Positions 43,946 to 53,256 of a stretch of 64,000 bases of DNA are shown piece after piece; within the stretch, counting starts at the first letter, position 1, and every line of letters starts with the position of its first letter. The position numbers and the translations under genes were made by a program. Source of the DNA: Methylobrevis albus (GTDB lineage: Bacteria; Pseudomonadota; Alphaproteobacteria; Rhizobiales; Pleomorphomonadaceae); NCBI RefSeq assembly GCF_015904235.1, contig NZ_JADZLT010000054.1, forward strand, positions 2,501-66,500, given 5' to 3'. Below the pieces are notes generated by a model. That model made no database searches. It had not been told where the DNA came from and worked only from the letters and a program-made list of their open reading frames with translations.

Positions 43946-44446
43946 ATGACCCTCATCGATATCGAATCGGCCCATACGGCCAATCCCGTCGACAACATCG
44001 AGATGATCGCCGCGCAGAACGACTGGTCGTTCGAGCGCGCCGGCGAGGACGAGATCACCGTCTCCGTCACGGGAAACTGGTGCGACTACCATGTCTCCTT
44101 TTCCTGGATGGAGGAGCTCGAGGCGCTGCACCTCGCCTGCGCCTTCGATCTCAAGGTGCTGGAAACCCGGCGCAACGAGGTGATCCGCCTGCTGGCGCTC
44201 GTCAACGAGCAGCTCTGGCTCGGCCATTTCGACCTGTGGCAGGAGGAGGGCATCGTGATGTACCGCCACGCCCTGCTGCTCGCCGGGGCGGTCGAGGCGA
44301 GCGACGAGCAGATCGAGGGCATGATGGAGAATGCGCTGGAATCCTGCGAGCGCTTCTACCAGGCCTTCCAGTTCGTGATCTGGGGCGGCAAGACCGCCCG
44401 CGAGTCGCTCGAGATGGCGATGATGGAGACGGTCGGCGAAGCCTGA
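43946..44446 (+). CDS. YbjN-domain protein
   Basis: A 166-residue acidic cytoplasmic protein with GGAGG upstream. The core NDWSFERAGEDEITVSVTGN (about 28-47), YHVSFSWMEELEALHLAC (about 51-68) and VNEQLWLGHFDLWQEEGIVM (about 88-107) matches the YbjN family, which resembles a type-III-secretion-chaperone fold. Role unknown. In alphaproteobacteria it is usually next to proC, as here. Confidence 0.82.
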   Translation: MTLIDIESAHTANPVDNIEMIAAQNDWSFERAGEDEITVSVTGNWCDYHVSFSWMEELEALHLACAFDLKVLETRRNEVIRLLALVNEQLWLGHFDLWQEEGIVMYRHALLLAGAVEASDEQIEGMMENALESCERFYQAFQFVIWGGKTARESLEMAMMETVGEA

Positions 44447-44482
44447 CCGCCCCGGTTCAACCCCGCCGCAAAATCGACTACC

Positions 44483-44517
44483 AAGGGCTTCCGCCGGACC
44501 GGCGGGAGCCCTTTCTC
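44483..44517 (+). terminator. Terminator between the ybjN-like gene and proC
   Basis: Stem AAGGGCTTCCGCC / GGCGGGAGCCCTT (one G-T pair) with a short GGACC loop, followed by TCT. T-run is weak, so read-through to proC is possible. Confidence 0.6.
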
Positions 44518-44570
44518 ATCGCGCGCGCCCTTGCCCTGCCGCAGGGCGGCGCCCGCCCCGGAGACACCCG

Positions 44571-45386
44571 ATGATCGACCTCGCCGCGCCCCTCGTCCTC
44601 GTCGGTGCCGGAAAGATGGGCGGCGCCATGCTCGCCGGCTGGCTGGACCGCGGCCTGCCGCCCGCCGGCGTCACCATCCTCGATCCCGCCCTGCACGAGA
44701 GTGCCGGCAGCTTCCTCGCCCGCGGCGTCCGCCATGCGGAGAGCCCCGCCGCCATCGACGGCGCCGCCCGGGTGCTGGTGCTCGCCGTCAAGCCGCAGTC
44801 GATGGCGACGGTGCTGCCCTCCGTCGTCCCGCTGGTGGGGCCGGAGACGATCGTCGTCTCGGTCGCCGCCGGCACGCCGCTCGCCACCATCGGCGCGGTG
44901 CTCGGCAGCGGTCCGATCGTCCGGGTGATGCCGAACACGCCGGCGCAGGTCGGCCGCGGCATGTCGGCCTGCATCGGCAACGCCGCCGTCGGCGACGGCG
45001 AGCGCCGCCTCGTCACCGCCCTGATGGACGCGATCGGCGAGACGGCGTGGCTGGACGACGAGGGCGAGATCGACGCCGTCACCGGCGTCTCGGGCTCCGG
45101 GCCGGCCTATGTGTTCTACCTCGTCGAGTGCCTCGCCGCCGCCGGCCGCGCGCAGGGCCTCGCCCCGGACCTCGCGATGGTGCTCGCGCGCCAGACCGTC
45201 ACCGGCGCCGGCGAACTGCTGCACCGCTCGGACCTCTCGGCCGCGACGCTGCGCCAGAACGTCACCTCGCCGAACGGCACCACCTTCGCCGCCCTCGAGG
45301 TGCTGATGGCGCCGGACGGGCTGGAGCCGCTGATGACTGCCGCCGTCGCCGCCGCCACCGCCCGCGCCCGCGGACTCGCCGGCTGA
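44571..45386 (+). CDS. proC: Pyrroline-5-carboxylate reductase
   Basis: A 271-residue NAD(P)H enzyme making L-proline. The N-terminal Rossmann motif LVLVGAGKMGGAMLAGWLDR (about 8-27), LAVKPQSM (about 73-80), VRVMPNTPAQVGRGMSA (about 119-135) and the family signature around VTGVSGSGPAYVFYLVE (about 168-184) and TSPNGTTFAALEVL are all present. Length is standard. Confidence 0.95.
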   Translation: MIDLAAPLVLVGAGKMGGAMLAGWLDRGLPPAGVTILDPALHESAGSFLARGVRHAESPAAIDGAARVLVLAVKPQSMATVLPSVVPLVGPETIVVSVAAGTPLATIGAVLGSGPIVRVMPNTPAQVGRGMSACIGNAAVGDGERRLVTALMDAIGETAWLDDEGEIDAVTGVSGSGPAYVFYLVECLAAAGRAQGLAPDLAMVLARQTVTGAGELLHRSDLSAATLRQNVTSPNGTTFAALEVLMAPDGLEPLMTAAVAAATARARGLAG

Positions 45387-45466
45387 GCCATATCCGTGGT
45401 GCTCCGGGCTGCAAATCCGGCCCGGCGACCCTATCTGGAAAGGATCATCGACAAGCGGAGGCAGCG

Positions 45467-46123
45467 ATGGCGACCGACAAGCAGAAGCAGAAGATCGTCG
45501 AGGCATTCCTCGCCCGGCTGGCGACCGGCAGCTTCCAGGACGTTGCGCTGGCCGACGTCGCGACGGATGCCGCCGTCACGCTGCCGCAGCTGCGCGAGGC
45601 GTTCGACGGACGGCTGGCGATCTACGCCGAGTATCTCCGCCGCGTCGACCGCGAGGTGCTCGCGGGTGTCGACGCGGCGCTGGCCGACGAGCCGGTGCGC
45701 GAACGCCTGCTCGACGTGCTGATGCGCCGCTTCGACGTGATCGCGCCGCAGAAGGCCGCCGTGCGGGCGATGCGCGACAGCACCCGCCGCGATCCCCTGC
45801 TCGGCCTCGCCGTCGCCGGCCTGCTCGCCACCTCGATGCGCTGGATGCTGATCGCCGGCGGCGTCGACCGCGCCGGCCTGCAAGGCGCCGTCCGGGCGCA
45901 CGGCCTGCTCGCCGTCTGGTCCCGCGCGCTCGACGTCTGGCTCGACGACGAGGATCCCGGCCTCGCCGCCACCATGGTCGCCGTCGACAAGGGCCTGCGC
46001 CGCGGCGACCAGTTGCTGGGGATCGCCGGCGGCATGATGTCCTGTGCCGAGCGAATCGCCGGCCGTGGCCGGCGGCGGGAGAAGCCCGTGGCGGCCGAGG
46101 GGACGGTTGGCGAGGGGATCTGA
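45467..46123 (+). CDS. TetR-like protein with COQ9-like C-terminal domain
   Basis: A 218-residue protein with GGAGG before the ATG. The N-terminal three-helix unit (QKIVEAFLARLATGSFQDVA, then DVATDAAVTLPQLREAF, about 8-47) looks like a TetR DNA-binding domain. The C-terminal part (about 95-190) has RWMLIAGGVDRAGLQGAV and VWSRALDVWLDDEDPGLAAT, matching the COQ9 layout of helix, polar turn and W-x-x-D-x-S/D. COQ9 itself is a TetR-fold protein that binds lipids and helps ubiquinone hydroxylation. With ubiK nearby, a ubiquinone role is an inference; a plain TetR regulator is the alternative. Confidence 0.65.
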   Translation: MATDKQKQKIVEAFLARLATGSFQDVALADVATDAAVTLPQLREAFDGRLAIYAEYLRRVDREVLAGVDAALADEPVRERLLDVLMRRFDVIAPQKAAVRAMRDSTRRDPLLGLAVAGLLATSMRWMLIAGGVDRAGLQGAVRAHGLLAVWSRALDVWLDDEDPGLAATMVAVDKGLRRGDQLLGIAGGMMSCAERIAGRGRRREKPVAAEGTVGEGI

Positions 46124-46154
46124 GGGATCGCTGACGCTGAAATATGCGGAGATG

Positions 46155-46325
46155 CTGCTGCCCCCTCCCTGTCCCTCCCCCGCTTCGCAGGAGAGGGGAC
46201 GATGGGCGATGGGGCTTTCGCGAAACACCGTTTCCCCGAATCGAAGCGCTGACGATCGAGGAGCCCTATCCTCCTGCGTCCCCTCTCCTGCGAAGCGGGG
46301 GAGGGACAGGGAGGGGGCAGCAGCG
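46155..46325. repeat. Dispersed palindromic repeat family I, copy C
   Basis: Arms at 46155-46202 and 46278-46325 are perfect or nearly perfect reverse complements (GCTGCTGCCCCCTCCCTGTC...). The core begins ATGGGCGATGGGG and ends CCTATCCTCCTG, that is, inverted relative to copies A and B. It lies between the COQ9-like gene and the fliJ terminator. Confidence 0.9.
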
Positions 46326-46354
46326 GTGCGGCAAGCCCGCACAATCCCCCCAAA

Positions 46355-46390
46355 ACGCAAAAAGCCGATCCCTTCCTGGATCGGCTCTTT
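46355..46390 (-). terminator. Terminator of the fliI-fliJ unit
   Basis: Stem AGCCGATCC / GGATCGGCT at 46364-46387; on the minus strand it is followed by TTTTTGCGTTTTGG. On the plus strand the T-run is short (CTTTG), so it mainly serves fliJ but may work both ways. Confidence 0.85.
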
Positions 46391-46417
46391 GCATGGAACT
46401 CGTCCCAAAAATCTTGC

Positions 46418-46825
46418 CTACCGCGCGGCACGCCGCCCGGCGATGTCGTCCAGAGCATCCTGCTCCATGGCGTCGAGCGCGGCGCGGCCGCGTTCCTGGT
46501 CGCGCTCTTCCATGAGCTCGATCTTCTTCAGTTCCTCGACCGCCTCACCGAGCGCGTCCTGTGCCGCTTCCAGCTGGGCGCGCAGGTCGTCGGCCGAGGC
46601 GATCAGGTTGTCGCGGCGCTGCATCGCGGCGCGGGCGAAGGTCGGATAGGCGAAATGGCCGACGTCGGTGATACCGACGCGGTTCTGTTCGGCGACGATC
46701 TGCTCGTCGAGTTCCTGGGCCATCCGGCGAAATTCGGCGATCATCAGCTCGATCTGGTTGAGCTGACGCCGCTTCTCGTCGACCTGGAAACGCCTCAGTC
46801 GGATCAGGCTGTTACGCGGCTTCAT
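46418..46825 (-). CDS. fliJ: Flagellar export protein FliJ
   Basis: A 135-residue, highly charged protein predicted to be almost entirely helical coiled coil (RRFQVDEKRRQLNQIELMIA and DLRAQLEAAQDALGEAVEEL). It acts with FliI in the flagellar type III export apparatus as a central stalk resembling the ATP synthase gamma subunit. The call rests on size, coiled-coil composition and position 6 bp after fliI. Confidence 0.88.
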   Translation of the reverse strand: MKPRNSLIRLRRFQVDEKRRQLNQIELMIAEFRRMAQELDEQIVAEQNRVGITDVGHFAYPTFARAAMQRRDNLIASADDLRAQLEAAQDALGEAVEELKKIELMEERDQERGRAALDAMEQDALDDIAGRRAAR

Positions 46826-46831
46826 CGATCA

Positions 46832-48217
46832 CTACTCCCCTGACGCAGGGAAGCTTAACCCCGTAGCCGTTTCCAAAAGGTTGGCGAGCATCGCATAGCC
46901 GTCGTGTCGCAGGGTGGATTCGCCCTTGCCCTGGCGCAGGAACTCCTCGACCGGGCCGTTGAGCTTGATCGCATCGTCGACCTCCGGGTTGCTGCCGCGG
47001 CGATAGGCGCCGAGACGAATGAGTTCCTCCATGTCGGCATGGATCGACATCAGCCGCTTGGTTTCGCGCAGGAGATTGCGATACTCCGGCTCGACACAGC
47101 CCGGCATGGTGCGCGACACCGACTTCAGCACGTTGATCGCCGGATAGCGCCCGCGCTCGGCGATCGCCCGCTCCATCACGATATGGCCGTCGAGAATGCC
47201 GCGCACCGCGTCGGCGATCGGCTCGTTGTGGTTGTCGCCCTCGACCAGCACGGTGAAGAGCCCGGTGATCGACCCCTCCCCCGCCCGGCCGGGCCCGGCC
47301 CGCTCGAGCAGGCGCGGCAGTTCGGTAAAGACGGTCGGCGTATAGCCCTTCGAGGTCGGCGGCTCGCCGGCGGCCAGCCCGATCTCGCGCTGCGCCATGG
47401 CAAAGCGCGTGACGGAATCCATCAGACACAGCACGTCCTGCCCCTCGTCGCGGAAATGCTCGGCGACGGTGAGGGTGAGATAGGCCGCCTGCCGGCGCAT
47501 CAGTACCGATTCGTCGGAGGTCGCCACCACCACCACCGAGCGCGCAAGGCCCTCCTCGCCGAGGTCGTCCTCGATGAACTCCTGCACCTCGCGGCCGCGC
47601 TCGCCGATCAGCCCGATCACCGCGACGTCGCAGGCGGTGTTGCGCGCCAGCATGGAGAGCAGCACCGACTTGCCGACGCCCGAACCCGCGAAGATGCCCA
47701 TGCGCTGGCCGCGGCAGCAGGTGGCGAAGGTGTTGAGCGCCCGGACGCCGAGATCGATCGGCCCGCCGACGCGGGTGCGTTCGTTGGCGGGCGGCGGGGC
47801 GGCGCGCAGCAACCGCTCCACGAGGCCGTAGCTGATCGGCCCGCGGCCGTCGATCGGCTCGCCGAGCGCGTTGACGACCCGCCCGAGCCAGGCGTCGGAG
47901 GGGCGCGCGGTCGAGGCCGTGGAGACGATCGCCGCCTTGGCGCCGAGGCGCACGCCTTCCAGCGGGCCGAACGGCAGGCACAGTGCGAACTCGCCGCGAA
48001 AGCCCACCACCTCCATACCGACCTTGGACCCGCCGAAGCCGGTGACGACCAGCCGGGTGCCGACGCTCATCTCCTGCACCGGCCCGGCGATCTCGACGAG
48101 CAGGCCCTGCACCCCGGTCACGCGGCCGTAGATTTCCAGCGGCGCGATGCGTTCGATGTCCCTGACGAGGCGCTCCACCGCACCGCTCCCCATGCCGCCG
48201 TAAACGATTCGGATCAT
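46832..48217 (-). CDS. fliI: Flagellum-specific ATPase FliI
   Basis: A 461-residue ATPase from the ATG at 48217 powering flagellar protein export. Walker A is [17 protein letters not shown] (about 173-189), Walker [20 protein letters not shown] (about 258-276), and the type III ATPase motif [20 protein letters not shown] (about 284-303) is complete. The frame is open a further 59 codons upstream, into the control region shared with ctrA, but that part is not family-like. A ribosome site is weak. A CtrA-like box lies 33-47 bp upstream. Confidence 0.93.
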   Translation of the reverse strand: MIRIVYGGMGSGAVERLVRDIERIAPLEIYGRVTGVQGLLVEIAGPVQEMSVGTRLVVTGFGGSKVGMEVVGFRGEFALCLPFGPLEGVRLGAKAAIVSTASTARPSDAWLGRVVNALGEPIDGRGPISYGLVERLLRAAPPPANERTRVGGPIDLGVRALNTFATCCRGQRMGIFAGSGVGKSVLLSMLARNTACDVAVIGLIGERGREVQEFIEDDLGEEGLARSVVVVATSDESVLMRRQAAYLTLTVAEHFRDEGQDVLCLMDSVTRFAMAQREIGLAAGEPPTSKGYTPTVFTELPRLLERAGPGRAGEGSITGLFTVLVEGDNHNEPIADAVRGILDGHIVMERAIAERGRYPAINVLKSVSRTMPGCVEPEYRNLLRETKRLMSIHADMEELIRLGAYRRGSNPEVDDAIKLNGPVEEFLRQGKGESTLRHDGYAMLANLLETATGLSFPASGE

Positions 48218-48601
48218 CGCCCCGATGCGGGACGGTTTCGACGGGCATTTTAACCCTTCGTTTACGCGGAAGGTTAATGCTTTCGGTTGTTCTGTGGAAA
48301 AGCGGCCCCGCGCACCGTCCCTCCGACGGCAAGCACCGAGGACGCGAGTCCGCAGAATCGCTTGGGGTTGGTTCCTCATGTGGAAACTCAGCATACGACA
48401 ATGCGAGATTCCCGTTAGGTTCTAAGCAATTCCGAGAATTTTTGCAGGCGGACGGTAAAGCGCTTGCAGGGGTGAATCCTGATTGGTTAATTGTTAACCA
48501 TTGCGACGTAACCTCGGCTCCGGGATCGAGCTGAGCGTCGAAGCTCAAGGGTGGCGGCCGCAGGAGCGGTCGTCGCCGGATCGATAGAAGGGGATTTGGG
48601 C
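48218..48601. promoter_or_regulatory. Divergent fliI / ctrA control region
   Basis: 384 bp of A/T-enriched sequence. CtrA-like elements: TTAACCCTTCGTTTA (TTAA-N7-TTTA) at 48250-48264 near fliI, GGTTAAT at 48272-48278 and GGTTAATTGTTAACC with the half-site TTAACCAT at 48485-48501 near ctrA. Four GANTC sites occur at 48346 (GAGTC), 48355 (GAATC), 48407 (GATTC) and 48474 (GAATC). In Caulobacter ctrA transcription depends on CcrM methylation of GANTC and on CtrA itself; the same logic is inferred here. Confidence 0.7.
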
Positions 48602-49297
48602 ATGCGAGTTCTGCTGATCGAGGACGACAGCGCGACCGCGACGAGCATCGAGCTCATGCTGAAGTCCGAGAGCTTCAACGTCTATACGACGGATCTCGGC
48701 GAGGAAGGCATCGACCTCGGCAAGCTCTACGACTACGACATCATCCTTCTCGATCTGAACCTTCCCGACATGTCGGGCTACGAGGTGCTGCGCACGCTGC
48801 GCGTCTCGAAGGTGAAGACGCCGATCCTGATCCTTTCGGGTCTCGGCAACATCGAGGACAAGGTGCGCGGTCTCGGGTTCGGCGCCGACGACTACATGAC
48901 GAAGCCGTTCCACAAGGACGAGCTGGTCGCCCGCATCCACGCGATCGTGCGCCGTTCGAAGGGCCACGCGCAGTCGGTCATCAAGACCGGTGACCTCGTC
49001 GTCAACCTCGACACCAAGACCGTCGAAGTCGGCAGCAACCGCGTGCACCTGACCGGCAAGGAATACCAGATGCTGGAGCTGCTCTCGCTCCGCAAGGGTA
49101 CGACCCTCACCAAGGAGATGTTCCTCAACCATCTCTATGGCGGCATGGACGAGCCGGAACTGAAGATCATCGACGTCTTCATCTGCAAGCTGCGCAAGAA
49201 GCTAGCCAACGCCACCGAGGGCAAGAACTACATCGAGACGGTCTGGGGCCGCGGCTACGTGCTGCGCGAGCCCGACGACATTCGCGAGATCGCCTGA
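48602..49297 (+). CDS. ctrA: Cell-cycle response regulator CtrA
   Basis: A 231-residue OmpR-type regulator, the master cell-cycle and motility regulator of alphaproteobacteria. The receiver domain opens [20 protein letters not shown], with phosphoacceptor aspartate in [18 protein letters not shown] (about 47-64) and the K of [12 protein letters not shown] (about 97-108). The DNA-binding winged helix includes [19 protein letters not shown] (about 145-163) and [13 protein letters not shown] (about 212-224). This receiver and the [12 protein letters not shown] segment are nearly invariant in CtrA proteins. Divergent from fliI. Confidence 0.97.
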   Translation: MRVLLIEDDSATATSIELMLKSESFNVYTTDLGEEGIDLGKLYDYDIILLDLNLPDMSGYEVLRTLRVSKVKTPILILSGLGNIEDKVRGLGFGADDYMTKPFHKDELVARIHAIVRRSKGHAQSVIKTGDLVVNLDTKTVEVGSNRVHLTGKEYQMLELLSLRKGTTLTKEMFLNHLYGGMDEPELKIIDVFICKLRKKLANATEGKNYIETVWGRGYVLREPDDIREIA

Positions 49298-49350
49298 ACC
49301 TTGCCGACCGCGCGCGCCGTTGCGGCGCGCGGGATGGGACCGAACGACGA

Positions 49351-49377
49351 AAGGCTGCCTTCAGGGCGGCCTTTTTT
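49351..49377 (+). terminator. Terminator after ctrA
   Basis: Stem AAGGCTGCC / GGCGGCCTT with a TTCAG loop, followed by TTTTG. A preceding GC-rich hairpin (CGCGCGCGCC ... GGCGCGCG) lies at about 49306-49331. Confidence 0.88.
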
Positions 49378-49401
49378 GTGCCCGTTGAAGAGCCCGCCGC
49401 C

Positions 49402-50034
49402 TCAGCTCCGCTGCAGGGCGAGGTTGACGCCGAGGCCGACCAGCACCGCGCCACCGGCCCGTCGCAGCCAGCGCTGCAGGCGTCCCGAGCGGCCGAGCCG
49501 CGCGATCAGCGCGCCGGCGAGCAGCACGCCGACCACGTCGGACGCCGAGAACATCAGGTTGACGATCGTCCCGAGCACCAGGATCTGCAGCCACAGCGGA
49601 AACACCGCGGCCGGGTCGGTGAACTGCGGCAGCAGCGCGAGGAAGAACAGCGCCGTCTTCGGGTTCAGCACCTCGACCGCGATGCTCTCGACGAAGGCCC
49701 GCCGCCCCGTCCGCACCGCCACCGCCGGCACGCGCACGTCGCCGGCGACCGGGCTGCGGAACATCGCGATGCCGAGCCAGACGAGATAGAGCGCCCCGGC
49801 GATCTTCACCACGAGATAGAGCATTGGCACCGCGTGAAACAGCGCCGACAGGCCGGCCGCGGCGGCGAGCACGTGCACATAGCCGCCGACATGGATGCCG
49901 AGCGTCGCCATCAGCCCCGGCCGCCACCCCCGCGCCACGCTCTGCGCCGCCGCATAGAGCATCGCCGGCCCCGGCACGAGGGCGAACACGGCCGTGGTGA
50001 CGAAGAAGGCGGTAAGGATCTCGAGCGAGGGCAT
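49402..50034 (-). CDS. LysE/RhtB-family amino-acid exporter
   Basis: A 210-residue inner-membrane protein with about six hydrophobic segments; the ATG at 50034 has GGAG upstream. FALVPGPAMLYAAAQSVARG (about 17-36) is the family's first-helix motif (PGP), and EVLNPKTALFFLALLPQF (about 121-138) the conserved NPK element. The family exports amino acids or homoserine lactone-like compounds. A longer frame runs into repeat copy D and is not used. Confidence 0.88.
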   Translation of the reverse strand: MPSLEILTAFFVTTAVFALVPGPAMLYAAAQSVARGWRPGLMATLGIHVGGYVHVLAAAAGLSALFHAVPMLYLVVKIAGALYLVWLGIAMFRSPVAGDVRVPAVAVRTGRRAFVESIAVEVLNPKTALFFLALLPQFTDPAAVFPLWLQILVLGTIVNLMFSASDVVGVLLAGALIARLGRSGRLQRWLRRAGGAVLVGLGVNLALQRS

Positions 50035-50120
50035 GACGGCTCCGGAGTGGGAGGGATCGTCGTACACCGGATCGGGGGTGGTGGGTATGGGCGGGTGTTG
50101 TCGTCGGGCTTGGGCTGCGT

Positions 50121-50308
50121 CGTGCCGTGGCGCCTCCCCCCTCCCTGTCCCTCCCCCGCTTCGCAGGAGAGGGGACGATGGGCGAGACGGTCTTCGCATA
50201 ACTCACGCTTCGCCGAAGCGGAGCGCTGTTCGGGACGGCGCCCTATCCTCCTGCGTCCCCTCTCCTGCGAAGCGGGGGAGGGACAGGGAGGGGGCGCCCC
50301 ACGGCACG
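50121..50308. repeat. Dispersed palindromic repeat family I, copy D
   Basis: Arms at about 50121-50176 and 50254-50308 are reverse complements with the outer ends GTGCCGTGGCGCC / GGCGCCCCACGGCAC. The core starts ATGGGCGAGACGGTCTTCGC and ends CCCTATCCTCCTG, in the same orientation as copy C. It separates the 3' end of ugpC from the 5' end of the LysE-type exporter. Confidence 0.9.
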
Positions 50309-50315
50309 AAGCCAG

Positions 50316-51374
50316 CTACCCCAGCCGCCGCCCCTCGGTCCCGAACCGGTGCAGCGCCTCGGCCGATGCCGACACCATCATGCCCTCCCCCGGCGCAATT
50401 GCCGAGCGTCCCGCCACCCGGAACACCAGCTCGCCGCCCTCCGGCGTGGTGCCGTGCACGTAGCTTTCCGCGCCGACGAGCTCCACCGCCGCCACCGTGA
50501 GCTCCGCCGTGAACGCCGCGTCGTCGCGGCGCCCCGGCACCAGGTCCTCCGGCCGGATGCCGAGGGTCGCGACCTCTGGACCGAGCGCCGCTGCGACCTT
50601 GCCGCCGCCCGGCAGCGTCACCGCCTCGCCATTGCGCACCGCCGGCAGCAGGTTCATCGCCGGTGAGCCGATGAAGGCGGCGACGAAACTCGTGGCGGGC
50701 TTTTCATAGAGCTCGATCGGCGTACCGACCTGCTCGATCCGGCCGCCGTTCAGCACAACGAGGCGGTCGGCGAGGGTCATCGCCTCGAGCTGGTCGTGCG
50801 TGACGTAGACGCTGGTGGTGGCGAGGCTGCGCTGCAGCCGGCGGATCTCGACGCGCATCTGCACGCGCAGCTTGGCATCGAGGTTGGAGAGCGGCTCGTC
50901 GAACAGGAACGCCGCCGGCTCGCGCACGATCGCCCGGCCCATCGCCACCCGCTGGCGCTGGCCGCCGGAGAGCTGGCCGGGCCGCCGGTCGAGGAACGGC
51001 GCGATCTCGAGGATCGCCGCCGCGGCGTCGATGCGCCGGGCGATCTCGGCTGCCGGGGTGCCGCGGTTCTTCAGGCCATAGGCGAGGTTCTGGCGCACGC
51101 TCATGTGCGGGTAGAGCGCGTAGTTCTGGAACACCATGGCGATGTCGCGCGCGGCCGGCTCGAGCTCGTTCACGACCCGCCCGCCGATCGCCACCGTGCC
51201 GGCGCTGATCGTCTCCAGCCCGGCGATCATCCGGAGCAGAGTGGACTTGCCGCAGCCCGACGGGCCGACCAGCACCACCATCTCGCCGTCAGCGATGTCG
51301 AGCGAAACGCCGCGCACCGCCTCGACCCCGCCCGGATAGACCTTGCGCACGTCGCTGAGCGTGATCGATGCCAT
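50316..51374 (-). CDS. ugpC: Glycerol-3-phosphate ABC transporter ATP-binding protein UgpC
   Basis: A 352-residue MalK-type ATPase. Walker [19 protein letters not shown] (about 37-54), Q-loop [12 protein letters not shown], signature [19 protein letters not shown] (about 134-152), Walker [13 protein letters not shown] and a C-terminal TOBE domain ([12 protein letters not shown]). It is last in the ugpBAEC order, 10 bp after ugpE. Confidence 0.92.
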   Translation of the reverse strand: MASITLSDVRKVYPGGVEAVRGVSLDIADGEMVVLVGPSGCGKSTLLRMIAGLETISAGTVAIGGRVVNELEPAARDIAMVFQNYALYPHMSVRQNLAYGLKNRGTPAAEIARRIDAAAAILEIAPFLDRRPGQLSGGQRQRVAMGRAIVREPAAFLFDEPLSNLDAKLRVQMRVEIRRLQRSLATTSVYVTHDQLEAMTLADRLVVLNGGRIEQVGTPIELYEKPATSFVAAFIGSPAMNLLPAVRNGEAVTLPGGGKVAAALGPEVATLGIRPEDLVPGRRDDAAFTAELTVAAVELVGAESYVHGTTPEGGELVFRVAGRSAIAPGEGMMVSASAEALHRFGTEGRRLG

Positions 51375-51384
51375 CGGTTCGTCC

Positions 51385-52233
51385 TTACTTCTCGGTCTCG
51401 ACGAGGCCCTTCACGAACCAGCGCTGCATCAGCACCACCACCATCACCGGCGGCAGGATAGCGAGGATCGCCACCACCATGACGAGGTGCCAGGGCGTGT
51501 CGGCATCGGTGAAGGACACCATCTTGCGCAGCGCGATGACGATCGTGCTCATGCGGCTGTCGGAGGTGATGAGCAGCGGCCAGAGATACTGGGTCCAGCC
51601 GTAGATGAAGAGGATGACGAACAGCGCCGCGATGTTGGTCTTCGACAGCGGCAGCAGGATGTCGCGCAGGAACTTCATCGGCCCGGCGCCGTCGATGCGG
51701 GCGGCCTCGACGAGTTCCGGCGGGATCGTCAGGAAGAACTGCCGGAACAGGAACGTCGCCGTCGCCGACGCCATCAGCGGCAGGGTGAGGCCGGTGTAGG
51801 TGTCGATCAGCCCGAGGTCGACCATCACCTTGTAGGTCGGCAGGATGCGCACCTCGACGGGCAGCATCAGCGTGATGAAGATCAGCCAGAAGAACACCAT
51901 CCGGCCGGGGAAGCGGAAGAACACGATCGCGTAGGCCGACAGGATCGAGATCACGATCTTGCCGACCGCGATCGCCGTCGCCATCACCGCCGTGTTGAAC
52001 AGCAGCCGGCCGATGCCGACGCCGCCGATCTGGCCGATGCCGCCGACCAGCGCCTCGCCGTAGTTGTCGAGGAAGCGGTCGCCGGGGACGAGCGGCAGCG
52101 GCGGCGACAGGATGGTCTGCAGCGAGTGGGTCGAGGCGACGAAGGTGTACCAGATCGGAAAGGCGACGATCAGCACGCCGAGCACCAGCACGAGGTGGGC
52201 GACGAGGCCGGCGAGCGGGCGATTTTCCTGCAT
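51385..52233 (-). CDS. ugpE: Glycerol-3-phosphate ABC transporter permease UgpE
   Basis: A 282-residue inner-membrane permease with six predicted membrane segments. The EAA loop is [20 protein letters not shown] (about 188-207). The N-terminus [20 protein letters not shown] and the long periplasmic loop [19 protein letters not shown] are UgpE-like. Start at 52233, 8 bp after ugpA. Confidence 0.92.
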   Translation of the reverse strand: MQENRPLAGLVAHLVLVLGVLIVAFPIWYTFVASTHSLQTILSPPLPLVPGDRFLDNYGEALVGGIGQIGGVGIGRLLFNTAVMATAIAVGKIVISILSAYAIVFFRFPGRMVFFWLIFITLMLPVEVRILPTYKVMVDLGLIDTYTGLTLPLMASATATFLFRQFFLTIPPELVEAARIDGAGPMKFLRDILLPLSKTNIAALFVILFIYGWTQYLWPLLITSDSRMSTIVIALRKMVSFTDADTPWHLVMVVAILAILPPVMVVVLMQRWFVKGLVETEK

Positions 52234-52241
52234 GGCGCCTC

Positions 52242-53123
52242 TCAGCCGTAGTGGACGCGCCGCTCGACGAAGCGGAACTGGATCGCGGTGAGCAGGATGA
52301 CGATCGCCATCAGGATCACCGACTGCGCCGCCGAGGAGCCGAGCGAGAGGTGGACGAAGCCGTCGTTGTAGACCTTGTAGACCAGCGTCTCGGTCGCCCG
52401 CGCCGGCCCGCCGCCGGTGACGGCGTGGATGATGCCGAAGGTGTCGAAGAAGGCGTAGACGGTGTTGACGACGAGCAGGAAGAACGTGGTCGGCGCGATC
52501 AGCGGCAGCACGATGGTCCAGAATCGCTTGGTGCTGCCGGCGCCGTCGATCGCCGCCGCCTCGATCAGCGAGCGCGGGATCGACTGCATCGCCGCGACGA
52601 AGAACAGGAAGTTGTAGCTGATCTGCTTCCAGGCCGCGGCGACCACCACCATCGTCATCGCCTGACCGGGGTCGAGCAGCGGGTCCCAGTTGTAGCCGGC
52701 CCGGCGCAGCATGTAAGCGAAGGTGCCCATCGCCGGGTTGAACATGAACAGCCACAGCATGCCGGCCACCGCCGGCGCCACCGCATAGGGCCAGATCAGC
52801 AGCGTCCGGTAGAGCCCCCGCCCCCTGACCACGCGCTCGGCGGCCGAGGCGAGCCACAGTGCCGCGGCCATTGCGAGCAGCGCGGTCGCGACGCTGAACA
52901 CGACGGTGACCCGGGCCGACTGCAGATAGTTCGGATCGGCGAGCACGGAGCGGAAGTTGGCGAGCCCGACGAAGGTCGTCTTCAGCCCGAACGGATCCTC
53001 GCGCAGCACCGACTGCCACAGCGCCTGGCTCGCCGGCCAGTAGAAGAACACGGCCGTGATCGCGATCTGCGGGCTGAGCAGCAGATAGGGCAGCACGCGG
53101 GCGGGGAAGACGACGCGGGACAA
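52242..53123 (-). CDS. ugpA: Glycerol-3-phosphate ABC transporter permease UgpA
   Basis: A 293-residue inner-membrane permease. [20 protein letters not shown] (about 15-34) and the EAA loop [18 protein letters not shown] (about 188-205) are typical of UgpA. It pairs with UgpE. A 133-bp gap with a strong hairpin separates it from ugpB. Confidence 0.92.
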   Translation of the reverse strand: MSRVVFPARVLPYLLLSPQIAITAVFFYWPASQALWQSVLREDPFGLKTTFVGLANFRSVLADPNYLQSARVTVVFSVATALLAMAAALWLASAAERVVRGRGLYRTLLIWPYAVAPAVAGMLWLFMFNPAMGTFAYMLRRAGYNWDPLLDPGQAMTMVVVAAAWKQISYNFLFFVAAMQSIPRSLIEAAAIDGAGSTKRFWTIVLPLIAPTTFFLLVVNTVYAFFDTFGIIHAVTGGGPARATETLVYKVYNDGFVHLSLGSSAAQSVILMAIVILLTAIQFRFVERRVHYG

Positions 53124-53210
53124 GGGGTGCTGATGCCTCGGGACCGAGGGGTCGCCGCAGGGGCGGCGAACGGCCGGCGGGCGAACGCGCCAGCGCCAGA
53201 ACGCAAAGAT

Positions 53211-53244
53211 GCCGGCGCCGCCCCGATCGGGGAGCGACGCCGGC
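53211..53244 (-). terminator. Hairpin between ugpB and ugpA
   Basis: On the minus strand GCCGGCGTCGCTCCCC pairs with GGGGCGGCGCCGGC around a GATC loop, followed by ATCTTTG. With its position just after the binding-protein gene, it probably stabilises the ugpB message and lowers downstream expression rather than ending all transcription. Confidence 0.6.
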
Positions 53245-53256
53245 TCCGGTCGGTGC

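Noticed and set aside
43629..43949. A 106-codon frame between ubiK and the ybjN-like gene
   Set aside because: No ribosome site, arginine-rich composition and no family resemblance; treated as leader sequence.
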